A stretch of 64,000 nucleotides of DNA, taken from assembly GCF_016905005.1 (NCBI RefSeq), contig NZ_JADIKC010000004.1:248001-312000 (forward strand), written 5' to 3'. Shown here in pieces: positions 24,976-35,328 of this stretch. The position numbers and the translations under genes were made by a program. The notes beneath the pieces are model-generated. The model was not told the origin of the DNA, did no database searches, and saw only the letters and a program-made list of their open reading frames with translations. Numbering within the stretch: position 1 is the first letter of the stretch; each line of letters begins with the position of its first letter. This DNA is from Dyella kyungheensis (GTDB lineage: Bacteria; Pseudomonadota; Gammaproteobacteria; Xanthomonadales; Rhodanobacteraceae).

Positions 24976-26223
24976 TCAGCGCGCATCAAACCGGCGAATA
25001 AACTCCCGCACCTGCGGATACACCGTCTGCCGCCACCGGCGCCCACTGAAAATGCCATAGTGGCCAGCGCCCTCGACCATGCGATGTTCGCGCCGATTCG
25101 CCGCAATCCCGCTGCACAAATCATGTGCGGCCTCGGTCTGGCCCAGGCCTGCAATATCGTCCAGCTCGCCTTCCACCGTGAACAACGCCGTCTTGGTGAT
25201 CGCCGAAGGCGTCACGCGTTCGCCGGAAACGTCCCACAGTCCGCGCGGCAGCAGGAACTGCTGGAACACGGTGGCGATGGTGTCGAGGTAGTACTCGGCA
25301 GGCATGTCGAGCACGGCGTTGTATTCGTCGTAGAACTTGCGGTGCGATTCGGCATCGTCCTGGTCGCCGCGCAGCAGGTTCTCGTAGAAATCCCAGTGCG
25401 AGTTGAGGTGGCGGCCCGGGTTCATGGCGATGAAGCCGGCGTGCTGCAGGAAGCCCGGATAGACCTCGCGACCGCTGCCGGGATAGTTCGGCGGCACGGT
25501 GTGGATCAGGTTGCCGCGGAACCAGCTGAGCGGGCGCGTGGTGGCGAGATTGTTCACGCCGGTCGGGTTGCTGCGCGGCTCGATCGGGCCGCCCATCATG
25601 GTCATGCTGAGTGGCGTCGGCTCGCCGCGCGCGGCCATCAGCGACACGGCGGCCAGCACCGGCACGGTCGGCTGGCAGACCGAGATCACGTGCACGCGCT
25701 CGGCACCGATGTGTCGGATGAATTCCTCGATATAGGCGACGTAATCATCGAGATGGAACGCACCGTCTTCGGCCGGCACCATGCGCGCGTCGACCCAGTC
25801 GGTGATGTACACCTTGTGGTCCTGCAGCAGCGTTTTCACGGTGTCGCGCAGCAGCGTGGCGTGGTGGCCCGAAAGCGGCGCCACGAGCAGCACGGTGGGG
25901 TCGTTCTTCAGTTTCTCGATGGTGTCCGGATCGTCGCTGAAACGCTTGAAGCGCTTGAGCTGGCAGAACGGCTTGTCCAGCACCACGCGTTCGATCACGG
26001 CAATTTCCTGGCCGTGCGCTGTGACCTGCGGCAGGTTGAACGCGGGCTTCTCGTATTCCTTGCCCAGTCGGTGCAACAGCTCGTAGCCGGCGGCCATGCG
26101 CATGGCGCCGGGCAGATGGGAGAGCGGGCTGGTGATGTCGCTCAGCAGCTTGGCACTGGCTTCGGCGTAATGGCTGAGCGGGCCGAGGAAAGCGCGCTGC
26201 CACTCGTGAATCTGATAGAGCAT
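24976..26223 (-). CDS. phaZ: Intracellular polyhydroxyalkanoate depolymerase
   Basis: A 415-residue alpha/beta-hydrolase that degrades stored polyhydroxyalkanoate. The nucleophile is a cysteine, C183 in HVISVCQPTVPVL, as in the Ralstonia-type intracellular enzymes. Counting from MLYQIHEWQ gives exactly position 183, which supports this start over a Met 11 codons upstream (26256); neither has a strong ribosome binding site. Other conserved parts are GHHATLLRDTVKTLL, YITDWVDARMVP, MMGGPIEPRSNPTGVN and GHYGIFSGRRWR. No PHA synthase or phasin is nearby. Gene lies between foldback copy 1 and the methyltransferase. Confidence 0.9.
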   Translation of the reverse strand: MLYQIHEWQRAFLGPLSHYAEASAKLLSDITSPLSHLPGAMRMAAGYELLHRLGKEYEKPAFNLPQVTAHGQEIAVIERVVLDKPFCQLKRFKRFSDDPDTIEKLKNDPTVLLVAPLSGHHATLLRDTVKTLLQDHKVYITDWVDARMVPAEDGAFHLDDYVAYIEEFIRHIGAERVHVISVCQPTVPVLAAVSLMAARGEPTPLSMTMMGGPIEPRSNPTGVNNLATTRPLSWFRGNLIHTVPPNYPGSGREVYPGFLQHAGFIAMNPGRHLNSHWDFYENLLRGDQDDAESHRKFYDEYNAVLDMPAEYYLDTIATVFQQFLLPRGLWDVSGERVTPSAITKTALFTVEGELDDIAGLGQTEAAHDLCSGIAANRREHRMVEGAGHYGIFSGRRWRQTVYPQVREFIRRFDAR

Positions 26224-26320
26224 CGGGGTGGAGCCGGGAAGGGTCAGAGACGGCATCTTACCCGGTTTGGCGGGGCTGTGCTGCGCCGCCGCATTAGCTC
26301 GGGCCTGATGAATCAGGCGC

Positions 26321-27064
26321 TTAGGCGCGGCGGCAAAGCAGCAGCAGCTCGTCCACGCCTTCGCAGGCCGGCATGCCGCGCTGCCACTTGAGCGGCTTCT
26401 GCAGACGCAGGCCCAGCGGCATGATCACGCGGTTGTACCACCACAGGGCGCGTTCACGCTGGTGGGTGAGGTACCACTGGCCCAGGCCCAGCACGGTCTT
26501 GGAGGTGGGCTGCATGCCGTAGATGGCGCTTTGCTCGATGCTCCAGCCGTGCGACTCCAGCTTGCGCAGGATCTGGCCCGGCTCGTAGCGGCGATAGTGG
26601 CCGACGAATTCGTCGAAGGCCGTCCAGGCCGATTCGTGCAGCGGCACCGACAGCAGCATCCGCGCATCCGGCGCGGCAACGCGCGACAACTCGCGCAATG
26701 CCTTGTCGTCGTCCGCCACGTGCTCGAGGATGTCCAGGGCACAGACCAGATCGAAACTCTCGTCGGCACAGGGCAGGGCGCCGATGCTGGCGCGCGCGGC
26801 GCTGGCGCCATGCGAACGCAGCTCATGCAATGCCGCCAGGCTGATGTCGACGAAATAGGTGCCATCCAGCGGCAAGCGTGGACGCAGACCCGGCGCGATT
26901 TCCAACCGGCGAGGCAGCGCCATCGCCAGTTCCCGCACCATCGGCCAGGTGTTGAAGCGGGAGGGATCGACCAATCGTGCGCCTGACCACAACGCATCGT
27001 AGAACGCCTGATTGATGCGTTTCAGTTCGGTGGCGCTGCGCTGTGTCAAGGCAAGCGAGGGCAT
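26321..27064 (-). CDS. SAM-dependent class I methyltransferase
   Basis: A 247-residue protein with a Rossmann methyltransferase core: motif I is partly degenerate (YFVDISLAALHELRSHG), followed by IGALPCADESFDLVCALDILEHVADDDKALRELSRV, the classical FDLV-x-ILEH post-motif region. The substrate is unknown. The start at MPSLALTQRS was chosen because the longer frame overlaps the RDD gene. It may be cotranscribed with the RDD gene, whose stop lies 47 bases upstream. Confidence 0.8.
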   Translation of the reverse strand: MPSLALTQRSATELKRINQAFYDALWSGARLVDPSRFNTWPMVRELAMALPRRLEIAPGLRPRLPLDGTYFVDISLAALHELRSHGASAARASIGALPCADESFDLVCALDILEHVADDDKALRELSRVAAPDARMLLSVPLHESAWTAFDEFVGHYRRYEPGQILRKLESHGWSIEQSAIYGMQPTSKTVLGLGQWYLTHQRERALWWYNRVIMPLGLRLQKPLKWQRGMPACEGVDELLLLCRRA

Positions 27065-27111
27065 GTCACGAGTGTCGCCGGAAACCACTTCACGTCGGTG
27101 TGAAACTTTGG

Positions 27112-27600
27112 TCACCGGTACAAAACCGTGCGGGCGATCACATCGTGCAGAGCACGGCGGCGCGGATCGAAAGTTGCTACGCCGAACCATGCGATCCATG
27201 CGACAGCCACCGCCCACAGCGCCGTCCGGTTGCCCAGCCAAGGCGCCAGAACGAGCAGGCACAACGGCGCGGCGGCGACCAGCAGACGCACCAACGCCTG
27301 CATGGGCGATATGGCAAGACCTTGCTCATTGCGTAGCCGAATGCGCCACGGACGCATGCCCAGCGTCTGTCCGCCGCGCAGCCACGAGATGAGGAAATAA
27401 GCCGACACCACCAGCGCCTGCAGCGGCTGATACCACCATGCGATGTGCGCGTGCCCGTCGGTGCTGATCAGCGTGCCGCCGGTGATGCGCTGACAGACGT
27501 AGCCCACCACCATCACGATCGCCACCACGGCGAGCAGGTCGTAGAGCAGGGCGGCGAGGCGACGCCACAACGGGCAATACAGATCGGTAGCGGTGGTCAT
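27112..27600 (-). CDS. RDD family membrane protein
   Basis: A 162-residue inner-membrane protein of the RDD family, with three hydrophobic segments and the family motif RLAALLYDLLAVVAIVMV near the start (the Arg and Asp are the name-giving residues). The later part carries GGQTLGMRPWRIRL and FDPRRRALHDVIARTVL. Some RDD proteins are linked to ion transport; no partner is present. Divergent from xerD with 65 bases between starts. Confidence 0.85.
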   Translation of the reverse strand: MTTATDLYCPLWRRLAALLYDLLAVVAIVMVVGYVCQRITGGTLISTDGHAHIAWWYQPLQALVVSAYFLISWLRGGQTLGMRPWRIRLRNEQGLAISPMQALVRLLVAAAPLCLLVLAPWLGNRTALWAVAVAWIAWFGVATFDPRRRALHDVIARTVLYR

Positions 27601-27665
27601 CGAAACGGGCAGCCTGCGAAAAGGAACGCTTGCACGGGACGAGGCGGGCGGCGAGCATCACGTCC

Positions 27666-28583
27666 ATGCAGCAAGAAGAACCCAGTATCGCCGAAGCCGA
27701 CCGCCGCAGCATCGATGCCTTCATCGAACGCGTGTGGTCCGAAGATGGGCTGGCCGATCGCACGCTCGAAGCCTATCGCCGCGACCTCGAAGGACTGGCG
27801 CGCTGGCTGGGCACGCAAGGCCAGAGTTTGCGCAGCGCGCAGAGGCAGCACCTGTCGGCGTATCACGGCAGCCAGCCGGTGGCGGTGCGTTCGCTGGCGC
27901 GACGGCAGTCGGCGTTCCGTCGCTATTACGCGCATGTGGCGCGAACCGAGCCGGGATTCGACGATCCCACGCTGTTGATCGAACGCCCGAAGATGCCGCG
28001 CAGCCTGCCCAAGGCGTTGGCCGAACGCGAGATCGAAGGCCTGCTGGACGCGCCGGATCTCGCCACCACGCTCGGCCTGCGCGACCGGGCGATGCTGGAG
28101 CTGATGTATGCCTCGGGCCTGCGCGTGTCCGAACTGGTGCAGTTGCCGCTGGCCTCGCTCAACCTCCGGCAGGGCGTGGTGCGCGTGACCGGCAAGGGCG
28201 GCAAGGATCGCCTGGTGCCGATCGGCGAAGTGGCGGTGGAGCGTATCGAGGCCTACCTGGCGACGGCGCGTCCGCTGCTGGCGCGGGGACGCCAGCGCCA
28301 GCCCGCCGCGCTGTTCCTCAGCAATCGTGGCGAAGGCATGACCCGGCAGATGTTCTGGACGCTGGTGAAGCGTTATGCGGTGCAGGTGGGCATCGTCTCC
28401 AAGCGCATTTCGCCGCACGTGTTGCGCCATTCCTTTGCCACCCATCTGCTCAACCACGGCGCCGACCTGCGCGCCCTGCAGATGCTGCTGGGCCATAGCG
28501 CGCTCAGCACCACCCAGATCTACACCCTGGTGGCCAAGGAAGGGCTCAAGCGCCTGCACGCCCAGCATCACCCCCGCGGCTAA
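27666..28583 (+). CDS. xerD: Site-specific tyrosine recombinase XerD
   Basis: A 305-residue recombinase that, with XerC, resolves chromosome dimers at dif under FtsK control. The N-terminal SAM-like core-binding domain occupies about 1-110. All catalytic residues are present: R153 (SGLRVSEL), K180 (GKGGKDR), H251 and R254 (HVLRHSF), H277 (LGHSAL) and Y286 (TTQIYT). Start at MQQEEPSIAEADRRS was chosen by length; an in-frame Met 12 codons upstream is possible. dsbC follows after 132 bases, the same order as in many gammaproteobacteria. Confidence 0.94.
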   Translation: MQQEEPSIAEADRRSIDAFIERVWSEDGLADRTLEAYRRDLEGLARWLGTQGQSLRSAQRQHLSAYHGSQPVAVRSLARRQSAFRRYYAHVARTEPGFDDPTLLIERPKMPRSLPKALAEREIEGLLDAPDLATTLGLRDRAMLELMYASGLRVSELVQLPLASLNLRQGVVRVTGKGGKDRLVPIGEVAVERIEAYLATARPLLARGRQRQPAALFLSNRGEGMTRQMFWTLVKRYAVQVGIVSKRISPHVLRHSFATHLLNHGADLRALQMLLGHSALSTTQIYTLVAKEGLKRLHAQHHPRG

Positions 28584-28715
28584 GCCCGGGCGTCATAAAA
28601 TCAGACTATCCCTGGTGGCCCTGCCAAACGGACCGCATACGCGTTCATGTGCCTGTGCCAGAATGGCTTTCCCCCGTTTCCCCGTTGGGGAAATGAACGT
28701 CTCAAGAGGTTCGCA

Positions 28716-29474
28716 ATGTTCAAGAAATGGTTGCTGGCGCTGTGCGTCGGCGGATTGACGCTCAATGCCTGCGCGGCGCCCGACGGCTCGGCTGCCGTCA
28801 CTACCGGTCCGGAATCGGCGATCCGCCGGGCCGTGCTTGGGTTGGTGCCCAACGCGAGCATCGACTCGATCCGCCCGGCACCCATGCAGGGCTTCTACCA
28901 GGTCATCGCCTCGGGCCATCTGGTCTACGTGTCCAGCGACGGCAAGTACATGCTCAATGGCGACCTGATCGACCTGGGCAAGAAGAAGAACATCACCGAC
29001 GACGGCTGGTCCGATTTCCGCAAGGCGGAGCTGGCCAAGGTGCCGGCAGCCGATCGCATCGTGTTCTCGCCGGCGAACCCGAAATATCGCGTCACCGTGT
29101 TCACCGACGTCAACTGCGCCTATTGCCGCCAGTTGCACGAGCACATGGCCGATTTCAACAAGGCCGGCATCGCCGTGGAATATGTCGCCTGGCCGCGTGA
29201 AGGCGTGACCAACGAGTCTGGAAAGACCACGCCGACCTATAACGAGATGGTCTCGGTCTGGTGTGCCAGCGACCGCAAGGCCGCGTTCACCGCCGCCAAG
29301 CAGGGCAAGGCGCCCAAGGCCACCAATTGCCCCAACCCGGTGAAGGACGAATTCGAGCTGGGCGTGAAGCTCGGCGTGTCGGGTACGCCCGCCATCATCG
29401 GGGACAACGGCGCCATGCTGGGCGGCTACATGACGCCGGACCAGCTGCTGCAGGCGCTGAAAGCCGGTAGCTAA
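28716..29474 (+). CDS. dsbC: Thiol:disulfide isomerase DsbC
   Basis: A 252-residue periplasmic disulfide isomerase. The signal sequence is MFKKWLLALCVGGLTLNACA; the LNAC box with cysteine could also be a lipoprotein site, which would be unusual. An N-terminal dimerisation domain precedes the thioredoxin fold with active site C134-A-Y-C137 (FTDVNCAYCRQLH) and the cis-Pro loop GVSGTPAIIG. A second Cys pair (WCAS ... TNCP) matches the structural disulfide of DsbC. ATG has a modest AAGAGG ribosome binding site. Works with DsbD, not seen here. Confidence 0.93.
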   Translation: MFKKWLLALCVGGLTLNACAAPDGSAAVTTGPESAIRRAVLGLVPNASIDSIRPAPMQGFYQVIASGHLVYVSSDGKYMLNGDLIDLGKKKNITDDGWSDFRKAELAKVPAADRIVFSPANPKYRVTVFTDVNCAYCRQLHEHMADFNKAGIAVEYVAWPREGVTNESGKTTPTYNEMVSVWCASDRKAAFTAAKQGKAPKATNCPNPVKDEFELGVKLGVSGTPAIIGDNGAMLGGYMTPDQLLQALKAGS

Positions 29475-29488
29475 GTTGCAGCTGACGC

Positions 29489-29518
29489 AGGCCCGTTTGG
29501 GTGTCTGAACGGGCCTGG
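29489..29518 (+). terminator. Putative terminator after dsbC
   Basis: CAGGCCCGTT and AACGGGCCTG form a perfect 10-bp stem with a 10-base loop, 15 bases after the dsbC stop. Only a weak T-run (GGATTTGCTTTGG) follows. Confidence 0.65.
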
Positions 29519-29625
29519 ATTTGCTTTGGTTTCATGGGTTTGAGTCATGCTGGAGGGGGCGGGCAGGCTTTCGCCCCCTGATCGGCCGCGATGCTGCGTC
29601 GCGGCAGTCTTGCTGCGCCATGGGG

Positions 29626-29631
29626 TACAAT
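29626..29631 (+). promoter_or_regulatory. Possible -10 box of purL
   Basis: TACAAT lies 31 bases before the purL ATG. No convincing -35 box is present at the right distance, so this is weak. Confidence 0.3.
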
Positions 29632-29661
29632 GGGCGTTTCCGCCTACCTCCCGTTCCCCGC

Positions 29662-32600
29662 ATGATCGCACTCGACGGGCAGAGCGCCCTCTCGCCTTTT
29701 CGCCTCGAACGCCTGAACGCACGCCTGGAAGCCATTCACCGTGGCACCCGCGTGCAAGCGTCGTGGTTTGTCTATTTCATCGATGCCGACCGTACCCCGG
29801 AGGGCGAGCAACATCGCCGCCTGCTGGAAGTGCTGGAGGCCAAGGAAGGCGCGCCGGAAGCCGCCTCGCTGTGGGTCGTGCCGCGCCTGGGGACGATTTC
29901 GCCCTGGTCGAGCAAGGCCACCGACATCCTGCATGGCGCCGGTTTCGAGGTGCACCGCGTGGAGCGTGGCGTGGCCTGGCAGATCGCCAGCCTGCCGGCC
30001 ATCGGCAGCGCGCAGTACGACGCGGTGGTGACGGTCCTGCATGACGCCATGACGCAATCGGTGCTGACCGACCTGAGCCAAGCCAAGGGTCTGTTCCTGG
30101 GCGGCAAGCCCGGGCCGCTGGTGCACATCGCGCTCGGCAGCGACCCCAAGGGCGCGCTGGACAAGGCCAACCAGGAGCTGGGCCTGGCGCTGGCCGACGA
30201 CGAGATCGAATACCTGGTCGCGCGCTACGCCGAACTGGGTCGCGATCCCACCGATGCCGAACTCTTCATGTTCGCCCAGGCCAATTCCGAGCATTGCCGC
30301 CACAAGGTGTTCAACGCCAGTTGGACGCTGGACGGCGAGGCTCAGGAAAAGAGCCTGTTCGGCATGATCAAGAACACCCACCAGCATTCGCCCGCCCACA
30401 CGCTGTCCGCCTACAAGGACAACGCGGCGGTGATCGAAGGTGTCGAAGGCAAGCGCTTCTTCGCCGACGAAGACGGCGTGTGGCGCGCCCATGCCGAGCG
30501 CGTCGACTACGCGATCAAGGTGGAAACGCATAACCATCCGACCGCCATCGCGCCGTGGCCGGGGGCCGCGACGGGTGCCGGCGGCGAAATCCGCGACGAA
30601 GGCGCCACCGGCCGCGGTGCCAAGCCCAAGGCGGGGCTGACCGGTTTCTCCGTGTCCGACCTGCGCATTCCGGGCCTGCCGCGTCCGTGGGAAGTGGATC
30701 GCCCGCTGCCGCCGCACATGGCTACAGCGTTCGAGATCATGCGCGATGGCCCGCTGGGCGCCGCTGCGTTCAACAACGAATTCGGCCGTCCCGCGCTGGG
30801 CGGCTACTTGCGCACCTACGAGCACGAAACCGGCGAAGCCGGCGTGCGTCGCGGTTACGATAAGCCGATCATGATTGCCGGCGGCCTCGCCAATATCCGC
30901 GCCGATCACGTGCAGAAGCGCGACGTGCAGCCGGGCAACAAGGTGATCGTGCTGGGCGGTCCGGCCATGCTGATCGGCCTGGGCGGCGGTGCCGCCTCGT
31001 CGGTGGCCTCGGGCACGTCGAGCCAGGAACTGGATTTCGCCTCCGTGCAGCGCGACAACGCCGAGATGGAGCGTCGCGCGCAGCAGGTCATCGACAGCTG
31101 CTGGGCGCGTGGCGAGAAGAATCCCATCGTCAGCGTGCACGACGTGGGCGCGGGTGGTCTTTCCAATGCCATTCCCGAGCTGCTCAACGACGCGGGCGTG
31201 GGTGGTCGCATCGATCTCTCCACCATCCCCTGCGACGATCCTTCGCTGTCGCCGATGCAGATCTGGAGCAACGAATCGCAGGAGCGCTATGTGCTCGCGA
31301 TCGGGCCGGAAGATCTCGCCGAATTCGAGGCCTACTGCAAGCGCGAGCGTTGCCCGTACGCCGTGGTCGGCGATGCGACGGCCGAGCGTCGCCTGGTGGT
31401 GCACGATCCGCGCACCGATACGCTGGTGATCGACCTGCCGATGGACGTGCTGTTCGGCAAGCCGCCGCGCATGCATCGCGACGCCACGCGCCTGAAGCCG
31501 CGCGTCGACCTGCTGCCCGACCTGGCTGGCATCAGCATGGACGAGGCATTGCTTCGCGTGCTGCGCCTGCCGACCGTGGGCAGCAAGAGCTTCCTTATCA
31601 CCATCGGCGACCGCACCGTCGGCGGCCTCAATGCACGCGACCCGATGGTCGGCCCGTGGCAGGTGCCGGTGGCCGATTGCGCCGTCACCATCACCGACTT
31701 CGACAGCTACACCGGCGAAGCGATGGCGATGGCCGAACGCGCGCCGGTGGCGCTGCTGAGCAGCCCGGATGCCGCACGCCTCGCGGTGGGCGAAGCCATC
31801 ACCAATCTCGCTGCCGCACCGATCGCCTCGCTGGGTGAAGTGCGCTTGTCGGCGAACTGGCAGGCCGCGGTGAACTATCCCGGCGAAGACGCAGCCTTGT
31901 TCGACGCGGTGAAGGCCGTGGGCATGGAACTGTGCCCCGAACTCGACATCTCCATCCCGGTCGGCAAGGACTCGCTGTCCATGCAGACCGTGTGGAAGGA
32001 CGGCGACACCACGCAGCGCACGGTCTCGCCGGTGTCGCTGGTGATCACGGCGTTCTCGCGCGTCACCGATGTGCGTCGCACGCTCACGCCGCAACTGCGG
32101 CTCGATCGCGGCGACTCGGAACTGTGGCTGCTCGACCTGGGCGCCTGCCGCGATCGACTCGGCGGCTCGGCGCTCACGCAAGTATTCAACCGCGGCGGCG
32201 GCGTACCGCCGGACCTGGACGATCCCAAGCGCCTGAAGGCCTTGTTCGATCTGGTGCAGGAAGCGAATGCCGGCGGCCTGTTGCTGGCCTATCACGACCG
32301 CTCCGACGGCGGCGTCATCGTGACGCTGCTGGAGATGGCGTTTGCCGGTCATTGCGGCCTGGAAATCCAGCTCGAAGGCTGGGCCGAAGCGACGCTGCGC
32401 GCCTTGTTCAACGAAGAACTCGGCGCCGTCGTGCAGGTCGCCACGGCCAACCGCGAAGCGTTCGAGGCGCTGCTGGTGAAGCATGGCCTCACCAGCATGG
32501 CCTATCGCATCGGCCGTCCGAAGGAAAAGCTCGGCATCAAGCTGTTCCACAGCGGCGACACGCTGTTCAAGTGGAACTGGCGCACGCTGTTCCAGGCCTG

Positions 32601-33522
32601 GAACGAAACCAGCCACGCGATGCAGCGCCTGCGCGACAACCCGGCCTCCGCCGATGCGGAGAACGAGTGGCGCCTGGACGATGCCGATCCGGGCATCCAT
32701 CCCAAGCTCAGCTTCGAGCCGTCGGAGAACATCGCCGCGCCGTATATCGCCAAGGGCGCGCGTCCGCGCGTGGCGGTGCTGCGCGAGCAGGGCGTCAATG
32801 GCCAGGTCGAGATGTCTGCCGCGTTCACCCGCGCGGGCTTCGATGCGGTGGACGTCCATATGTCCGATCTCGCCAGCGGCCGCATCAAGCTGGCCGACTT
32901 CCGCGGCTTCGCGGCGTGCGGCGGTTTCTCCTACGGCGACGTGCTGGGCGCGGGCCGCGGCTGGGCCACCTCGATTCTCTACAACGAATACCTGCGCGCG
33001 GAATTCAGCACGTTCTTTGCCGACCCCTCGCGTTTCGCGCTGGGCGTGTGCAACGGTTGCCAGATGATGGGCCAGCTCAAGGACATCATTCCCGGTGCGC
33101 AGCACTGGCCGAAGTTCCTGCGCAATGCGTCCGAACAGTACGAAGCGCGCGTGGCCACAGTCGAAGTGCTCGACTCGCCCAGCATCTTCTTCAAGGGCAT
33201 GGCCGGTTCGCGCATTCCGGTGGCGGTGGCACACGGCGAAGGCCGCGTGAGCTTCCCGTACAGCTGCAGCCCGTCGAAGGCGGGTGCGGCGATGCGTTTC
33301 GTCGACAACCGCGGCAAGCCCACCGAAGACTTCCCGTTGAACCCGAACGGTTCGCCCGGCGGCCTCACCGGTTTCACCGCGGCCGAGGGTCGCGTGACGA
33401 TCATGATGCCGCATCCGGAACGCGTGTTCCGCAGCGTGCAGATGAGCTGGCATCCGGAGAAGTGGGGCGAGGATTCGCCGTGGATGCGCATGTTCCGCAA
33501 CGCACGGGTGTGGTGCGGCTGA
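29662..33522 (+). CDS. purL: Phosphoribosylformylglycinamidine synthase, large single-chain form
   Basis: A 1286-residue purine-pathway enzyme converting FGAR to FGAM with glutamine and ATP. The N-terminal PurS-like domain (1-160) is followed by the linker and two AIR-synthase-like halves ([61 protein letters not shown]). The C-terminal glutaminase has the nucleophile in [15 protein letters not shown] and the HGEGR motif plus a final [10 protein letters not shown]. Length and order match gammaproteobacterial PurL. The start was chosen at [18 protein letters not shown], the family beginning. Transcribed probably alone, followed at 28 bases by a membrane-protein gene. Confidence 0.96.
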   Translation: MIALDGQSALSPFRLERLNARLEAIHRGTRVQASWFVYFIDADRTPEGEQHRRLLEVLEAKEGAPEAASLWVVPRLGTISPWSSKATDILHGAGFEVHRVERGVAWQIASLPAIGSAQYDAVVTVLHDAMTQSVLTDLSQAKGLFLGGKPGPLVHIALGSDPKGALDKANQELGLALADDEIEYLVARYAELGRDPTDAELFMFAQANSEHCRHKVFNASWTLDGEAQEKSLFGMIKNTHQHSPAHTLSAYKDNAAVIEGVEGKRFFADEDGVWRAHAERVDYAIKVETHNHPTAIAPWPGAATGAGGEIRDEGATGRGAKPKAGLTGFSVSDLRIPGLPRPWEVDRPLPPHMATAFEIMRDGPLGAAAFNNEFGRPALGGYLRTYEHETGEAGVRRGYDKPIMIAGGLANIRADHVQKRDVQPGNKVIVLGGPAMLIGLGGGAASSVASGTSSQELDFASVQRDNAEMERRAQQVIDSCWARGEKNPIVSVHDVGAGGLSNAIPELLNDAGVGGRIDLSTIPCDDPSLSPMQIWSNESQERYVLAIGPEDLAEFEAYCKRERCPYAVVGDATAERRLVVHDPRTDTLVIDLPMDVLFGKPPRMHRDATRLKPRVDLLPDLAGISMDEALLRVLRLPTVGSKSFLITIGDRTVGGLNARDPMVGPWQVPVADCAVTITDFDSYTGEAMAMAERAPVALLSSPDAARLAVGEAITNLAAAPIASLGEVRLSANWQAAVNYPGEDAALFDAVKAVGMELCPELDISIPVGKDSLSMQTVWKDGDTTQRTVSPVSLVITAFSRVTDVRRTLTPQLRLDRGDSELWLLDLGACRDRLGGSALTQVFNRGGGVPPDLDDPKRLKALFDLVQEANAGGLLLAYHDRSDGGVIVTLLEMAFAGHCGLEIQLEGWAEATLRALFNEELGAVVQVATANREAFEALLVKHGLTSMAYRIGRPKEKLGIKLFHSGDTLFKWNWRTLFQAWNETSHAMQRLRDNPASADAENEWRLDDADPGIHPKLSFEPSENIAAPYIAKGARPRVAVLREQGVNGQVEMSAAFTRAGFDAVDVHMSDLASGRIKLADFRGFAACGGFSYGDVLGAGRGWATSILYNEYLRAEFSTFFADPSRFALGVCNGCQMMGQLKDIIPGAQHWPKFLRNASEQYEARVATVEVLDSPSIFFKGMAGSRIPVAVAHGEGRVSFPYSCSPSKAGAAMRFVDNRGKPTEDFPLNPNGSPGGLTGFTAAEGRVTIMMPHPERVFRSVQMSWHPEKWGEDSPWMRMFRNARVWCG

Positions 33523-33549
33523 TGGTTCGCGGTCACGCTAAGGTTTAGC

Positions 33550-34293
33550 GTGGCCGCCGTCGCGCGCTGGCTTGGGCGGATCCTTCCGGTTGCAGCGTGG
33601 ACCTGCGTGGTGGCGCTGCTGCCCTGGTGGCTGGGCCTGTCGCTGGTACTGCTGTCGGCGTTCGGTGCGGTGCTGTTCGACCGACGTGTCGCGCGCTATG
33701 CGGAATGGTCCCGGCGTACTCTGCGCTGGGGATTGCCAGGCCTGTTGTTTGCCGTACAACGTGCGCTGGGCGGCGACCTGATCGCCTGGGGTGCGGCCCT
33801 GCTCGGGGCCCTGGTGGGTTTTTCGCTGGTGGTGCTGCTGGAGTCGCTGCTCGATCACCAGGTGAATCGCGTGCCCGCGGCGAAGACCTCACCCGAGTGG
33901 AGCGAGTTGGCGATGGCGCCGATCGGCCCGCCGGCGCACATCATCGAACTGGTGCGCGCCGACTGGCAGGAAGCTACGGGCGAATTCGTTGCAGCCGCGG
34001 ACGATGTGCGATTCGAGGCCACTGGCGAGGGCCGGGGCCGCTACGTGTTCGCCGAGGGGCAGATCATCGACAAGGCCAGTCCGCGCTATTGCGTGAGTCC
34101 GGGCGGTGGATGGTTCGCGGCCAACCTGCCGGGTGGGCGTGGCGAAGTGTTGTGGGACAGGCAGGGCGGCCATGTCCATCGCCTGGCGGGCTGGCAGCTC
34201 AGCGGTTGGGAGGGCGATCAGCCCTGGCTGGCGCAAGGCAACGATGGCGCGCCGGCCCCGCTGCATGAGGTGTTGGGGCAGGGACGCCGTTAA
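33550..34293 (+). CDS. Membrane protein of unknown function
   Basis: A 247-residue protein starting at a GTG with AAGG upstream. The N-terminal 105 residues carry about four hydrophobic helices (WTCVVALLPWWLGLSLVLLSAFGAVLF, read in parts, and a second block GAALLGALVGFSLVVLLESLL). The rest is soluble, beta-rich and Gly/Trp-containing (YCVSPGGGWFAANLPGGRGEVLWDRQGGH). I do not recognise the family. Close spacing to purL (27 bases) suggests read-through. Confidence 0.6.
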   Translation: MAAVARWLGRILPVAAWTCVVALLPWWLGLSLVLLSAFGAVLFDRRVARYAEWSRRTLRWGLPGLLFAVQRALGGDLIAWGAALLGALVGFSLVVLLESLLDHQVNRVPAAKTSPEWSELAMAPIGPPAHIIELVRADWQEATGEFVAAADDVRFEATGEGRGRYVFAEGQIIDKASPRYCVSPGGGWFAANLPGGRGEVLWDRQGGHVHRLAGWQLSGWEGDQPWLAQGNDGAPAPLHEVLGQGRR

Positions 34294-34416
34294 GCCGTCT
34301 CCACGGCAAAATCGCATCGGCTGGTGTATCGACATACACTGGCATGTTCCCCGTAGCGATGGGCCAACCTGGCAGGCGTTTTCGGGCACTCACCACGTTC
34401 TGGACAACGCATACTT

Positions 34417-35328
34417 GTGGCTGTGAATACCGACGCATCTCCCTCCTTGTCCGCCGTCGCGCCGGTCAGCGTGATCGTGGTGGCGGCCGACAGCGGCCCC
34501 AGCCTGCGCGACTGCGTGCGGCGGGTGCTGGCGTGCGAGGTGCCGCTGGAAATGATCCTGGTCGACAACGCCTCGTCCGACGGCATTCCGCAGGCGCTGG
34601 CGCGAGCGCACGAAAGCGATGCGCGGCTGCGGGTGGTCTACAACCACGCCAATCTCGGCTTCGGTCCCGCGGTGAATCGCGGAGCGGCGCAGTCGCATGG
34701 CAAGTCGCTGCTGGTGCTCAATCCCGATTGCCTGATCGACAACGACACCTTGCAACGCCTGCTCGAGATGCTGGCCTTGCACCCGCGCGCCGGTGTGATC
34801 GGAGCGGTCGTCTGCGATGAAAACGGCACGCCCGATCCGGCCTCTTATCGCCGCGATCCGTTGATGCGCCGCGCGTTGAATACGCTGTTCAAGCGCGCAG
34901 GCGAAGGCATCAACATCGAAGGCCCGATGCCAGACACGCTGGTCGAAGCCGAGGCGGTATCGGGCGCGTTGATGCTGATGCCGCGCCGCGTGTTCGAGTA
35001 CCTCGCGGGCTTCGACGAAGACTATTTCCTGCATTGCGAAGACCTGGACATCTGTCGCCGCGTGCGCGATGCGGGCTATCACGTGATGCTGGCCGGCAAC
35101 GTGCACGTGCTGCACGGCAAGGGCAGTTCCAGCCGTCACCGGCCGGTGTTCGTCAGCCGGCACAAGCATCGCGGCATGTGGCGGTGGTTCCGCAAGTTCG
35201 ATCCGGATGCGCGCAAGCCCTGGATCGCCGCCGTGGTGTGGCTGGGCATCTGGACGCATTTCCTGCTGCAGATTCCCGGCCAGCTATGGCGGCTGCTGTG
35301 GCGCAAGCGACCTAAGGCCGCCGCATGA
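34417..35328 (+). CDS. Family 2 glycosyltransferase (rhamnosyltransferase-like)
   Basis: A 303-residue cytoplasmic-face glycosyltransferase starting at GTG. The GT-A fold is seen in VSVIVVAADSG, ILVDNASSDGIPQAL, NHANLGFGPAVNRGAAQSHGKSLLVLNPDCLIDND and the acceptor-side VSGALMLMPRRVFEYLAGFDEDYFLHCEDLDICRRVR (here cited by parts). This resembles dTDP-rhamnosyltransferases (WbbL type) of polysaccharide assembly. A hydrophobic C-terminal segment (WIAAVVWLGIWTHFLLQIP) may anchor it. It overlaps the EamA gene by four bases (ATGA), an odd pairing. Confidence 0.85.
   Translation: MAVNTDASPSLSAVAPVSVIVVAADSGPSLRDCVRRVLACEVPLEMILVDNASSDGIPQALARAHESDARLRVVYNHANLGFGPAVNRGAAQSHGKSLLVLNPDCLIDNDTLQRLLEMLALHPRAGVIGAVVCDENGTPDPASYRRDPLMRRALNTLFKRAGEGINIEGPMPDTLVEAEAVSGALMLMPRRVFEYLAGFDEDYFLHCEDLDICRRVRDAGYHVMLAGNVHVLHGKGSSSRHRPVFVSRHKHRGMWRWFRKFDPDARKPWIAAVVWLGIWTHFLLQIPGQLWRLLWRKRPKAAA

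Noticed and set aside
29644-33453. A 1269-residue open frame on the minus strand opposite purL
   Set aside because: It is the shadow of purL in a GC-rich genome; the plus-strand protein matches PurL throughout.
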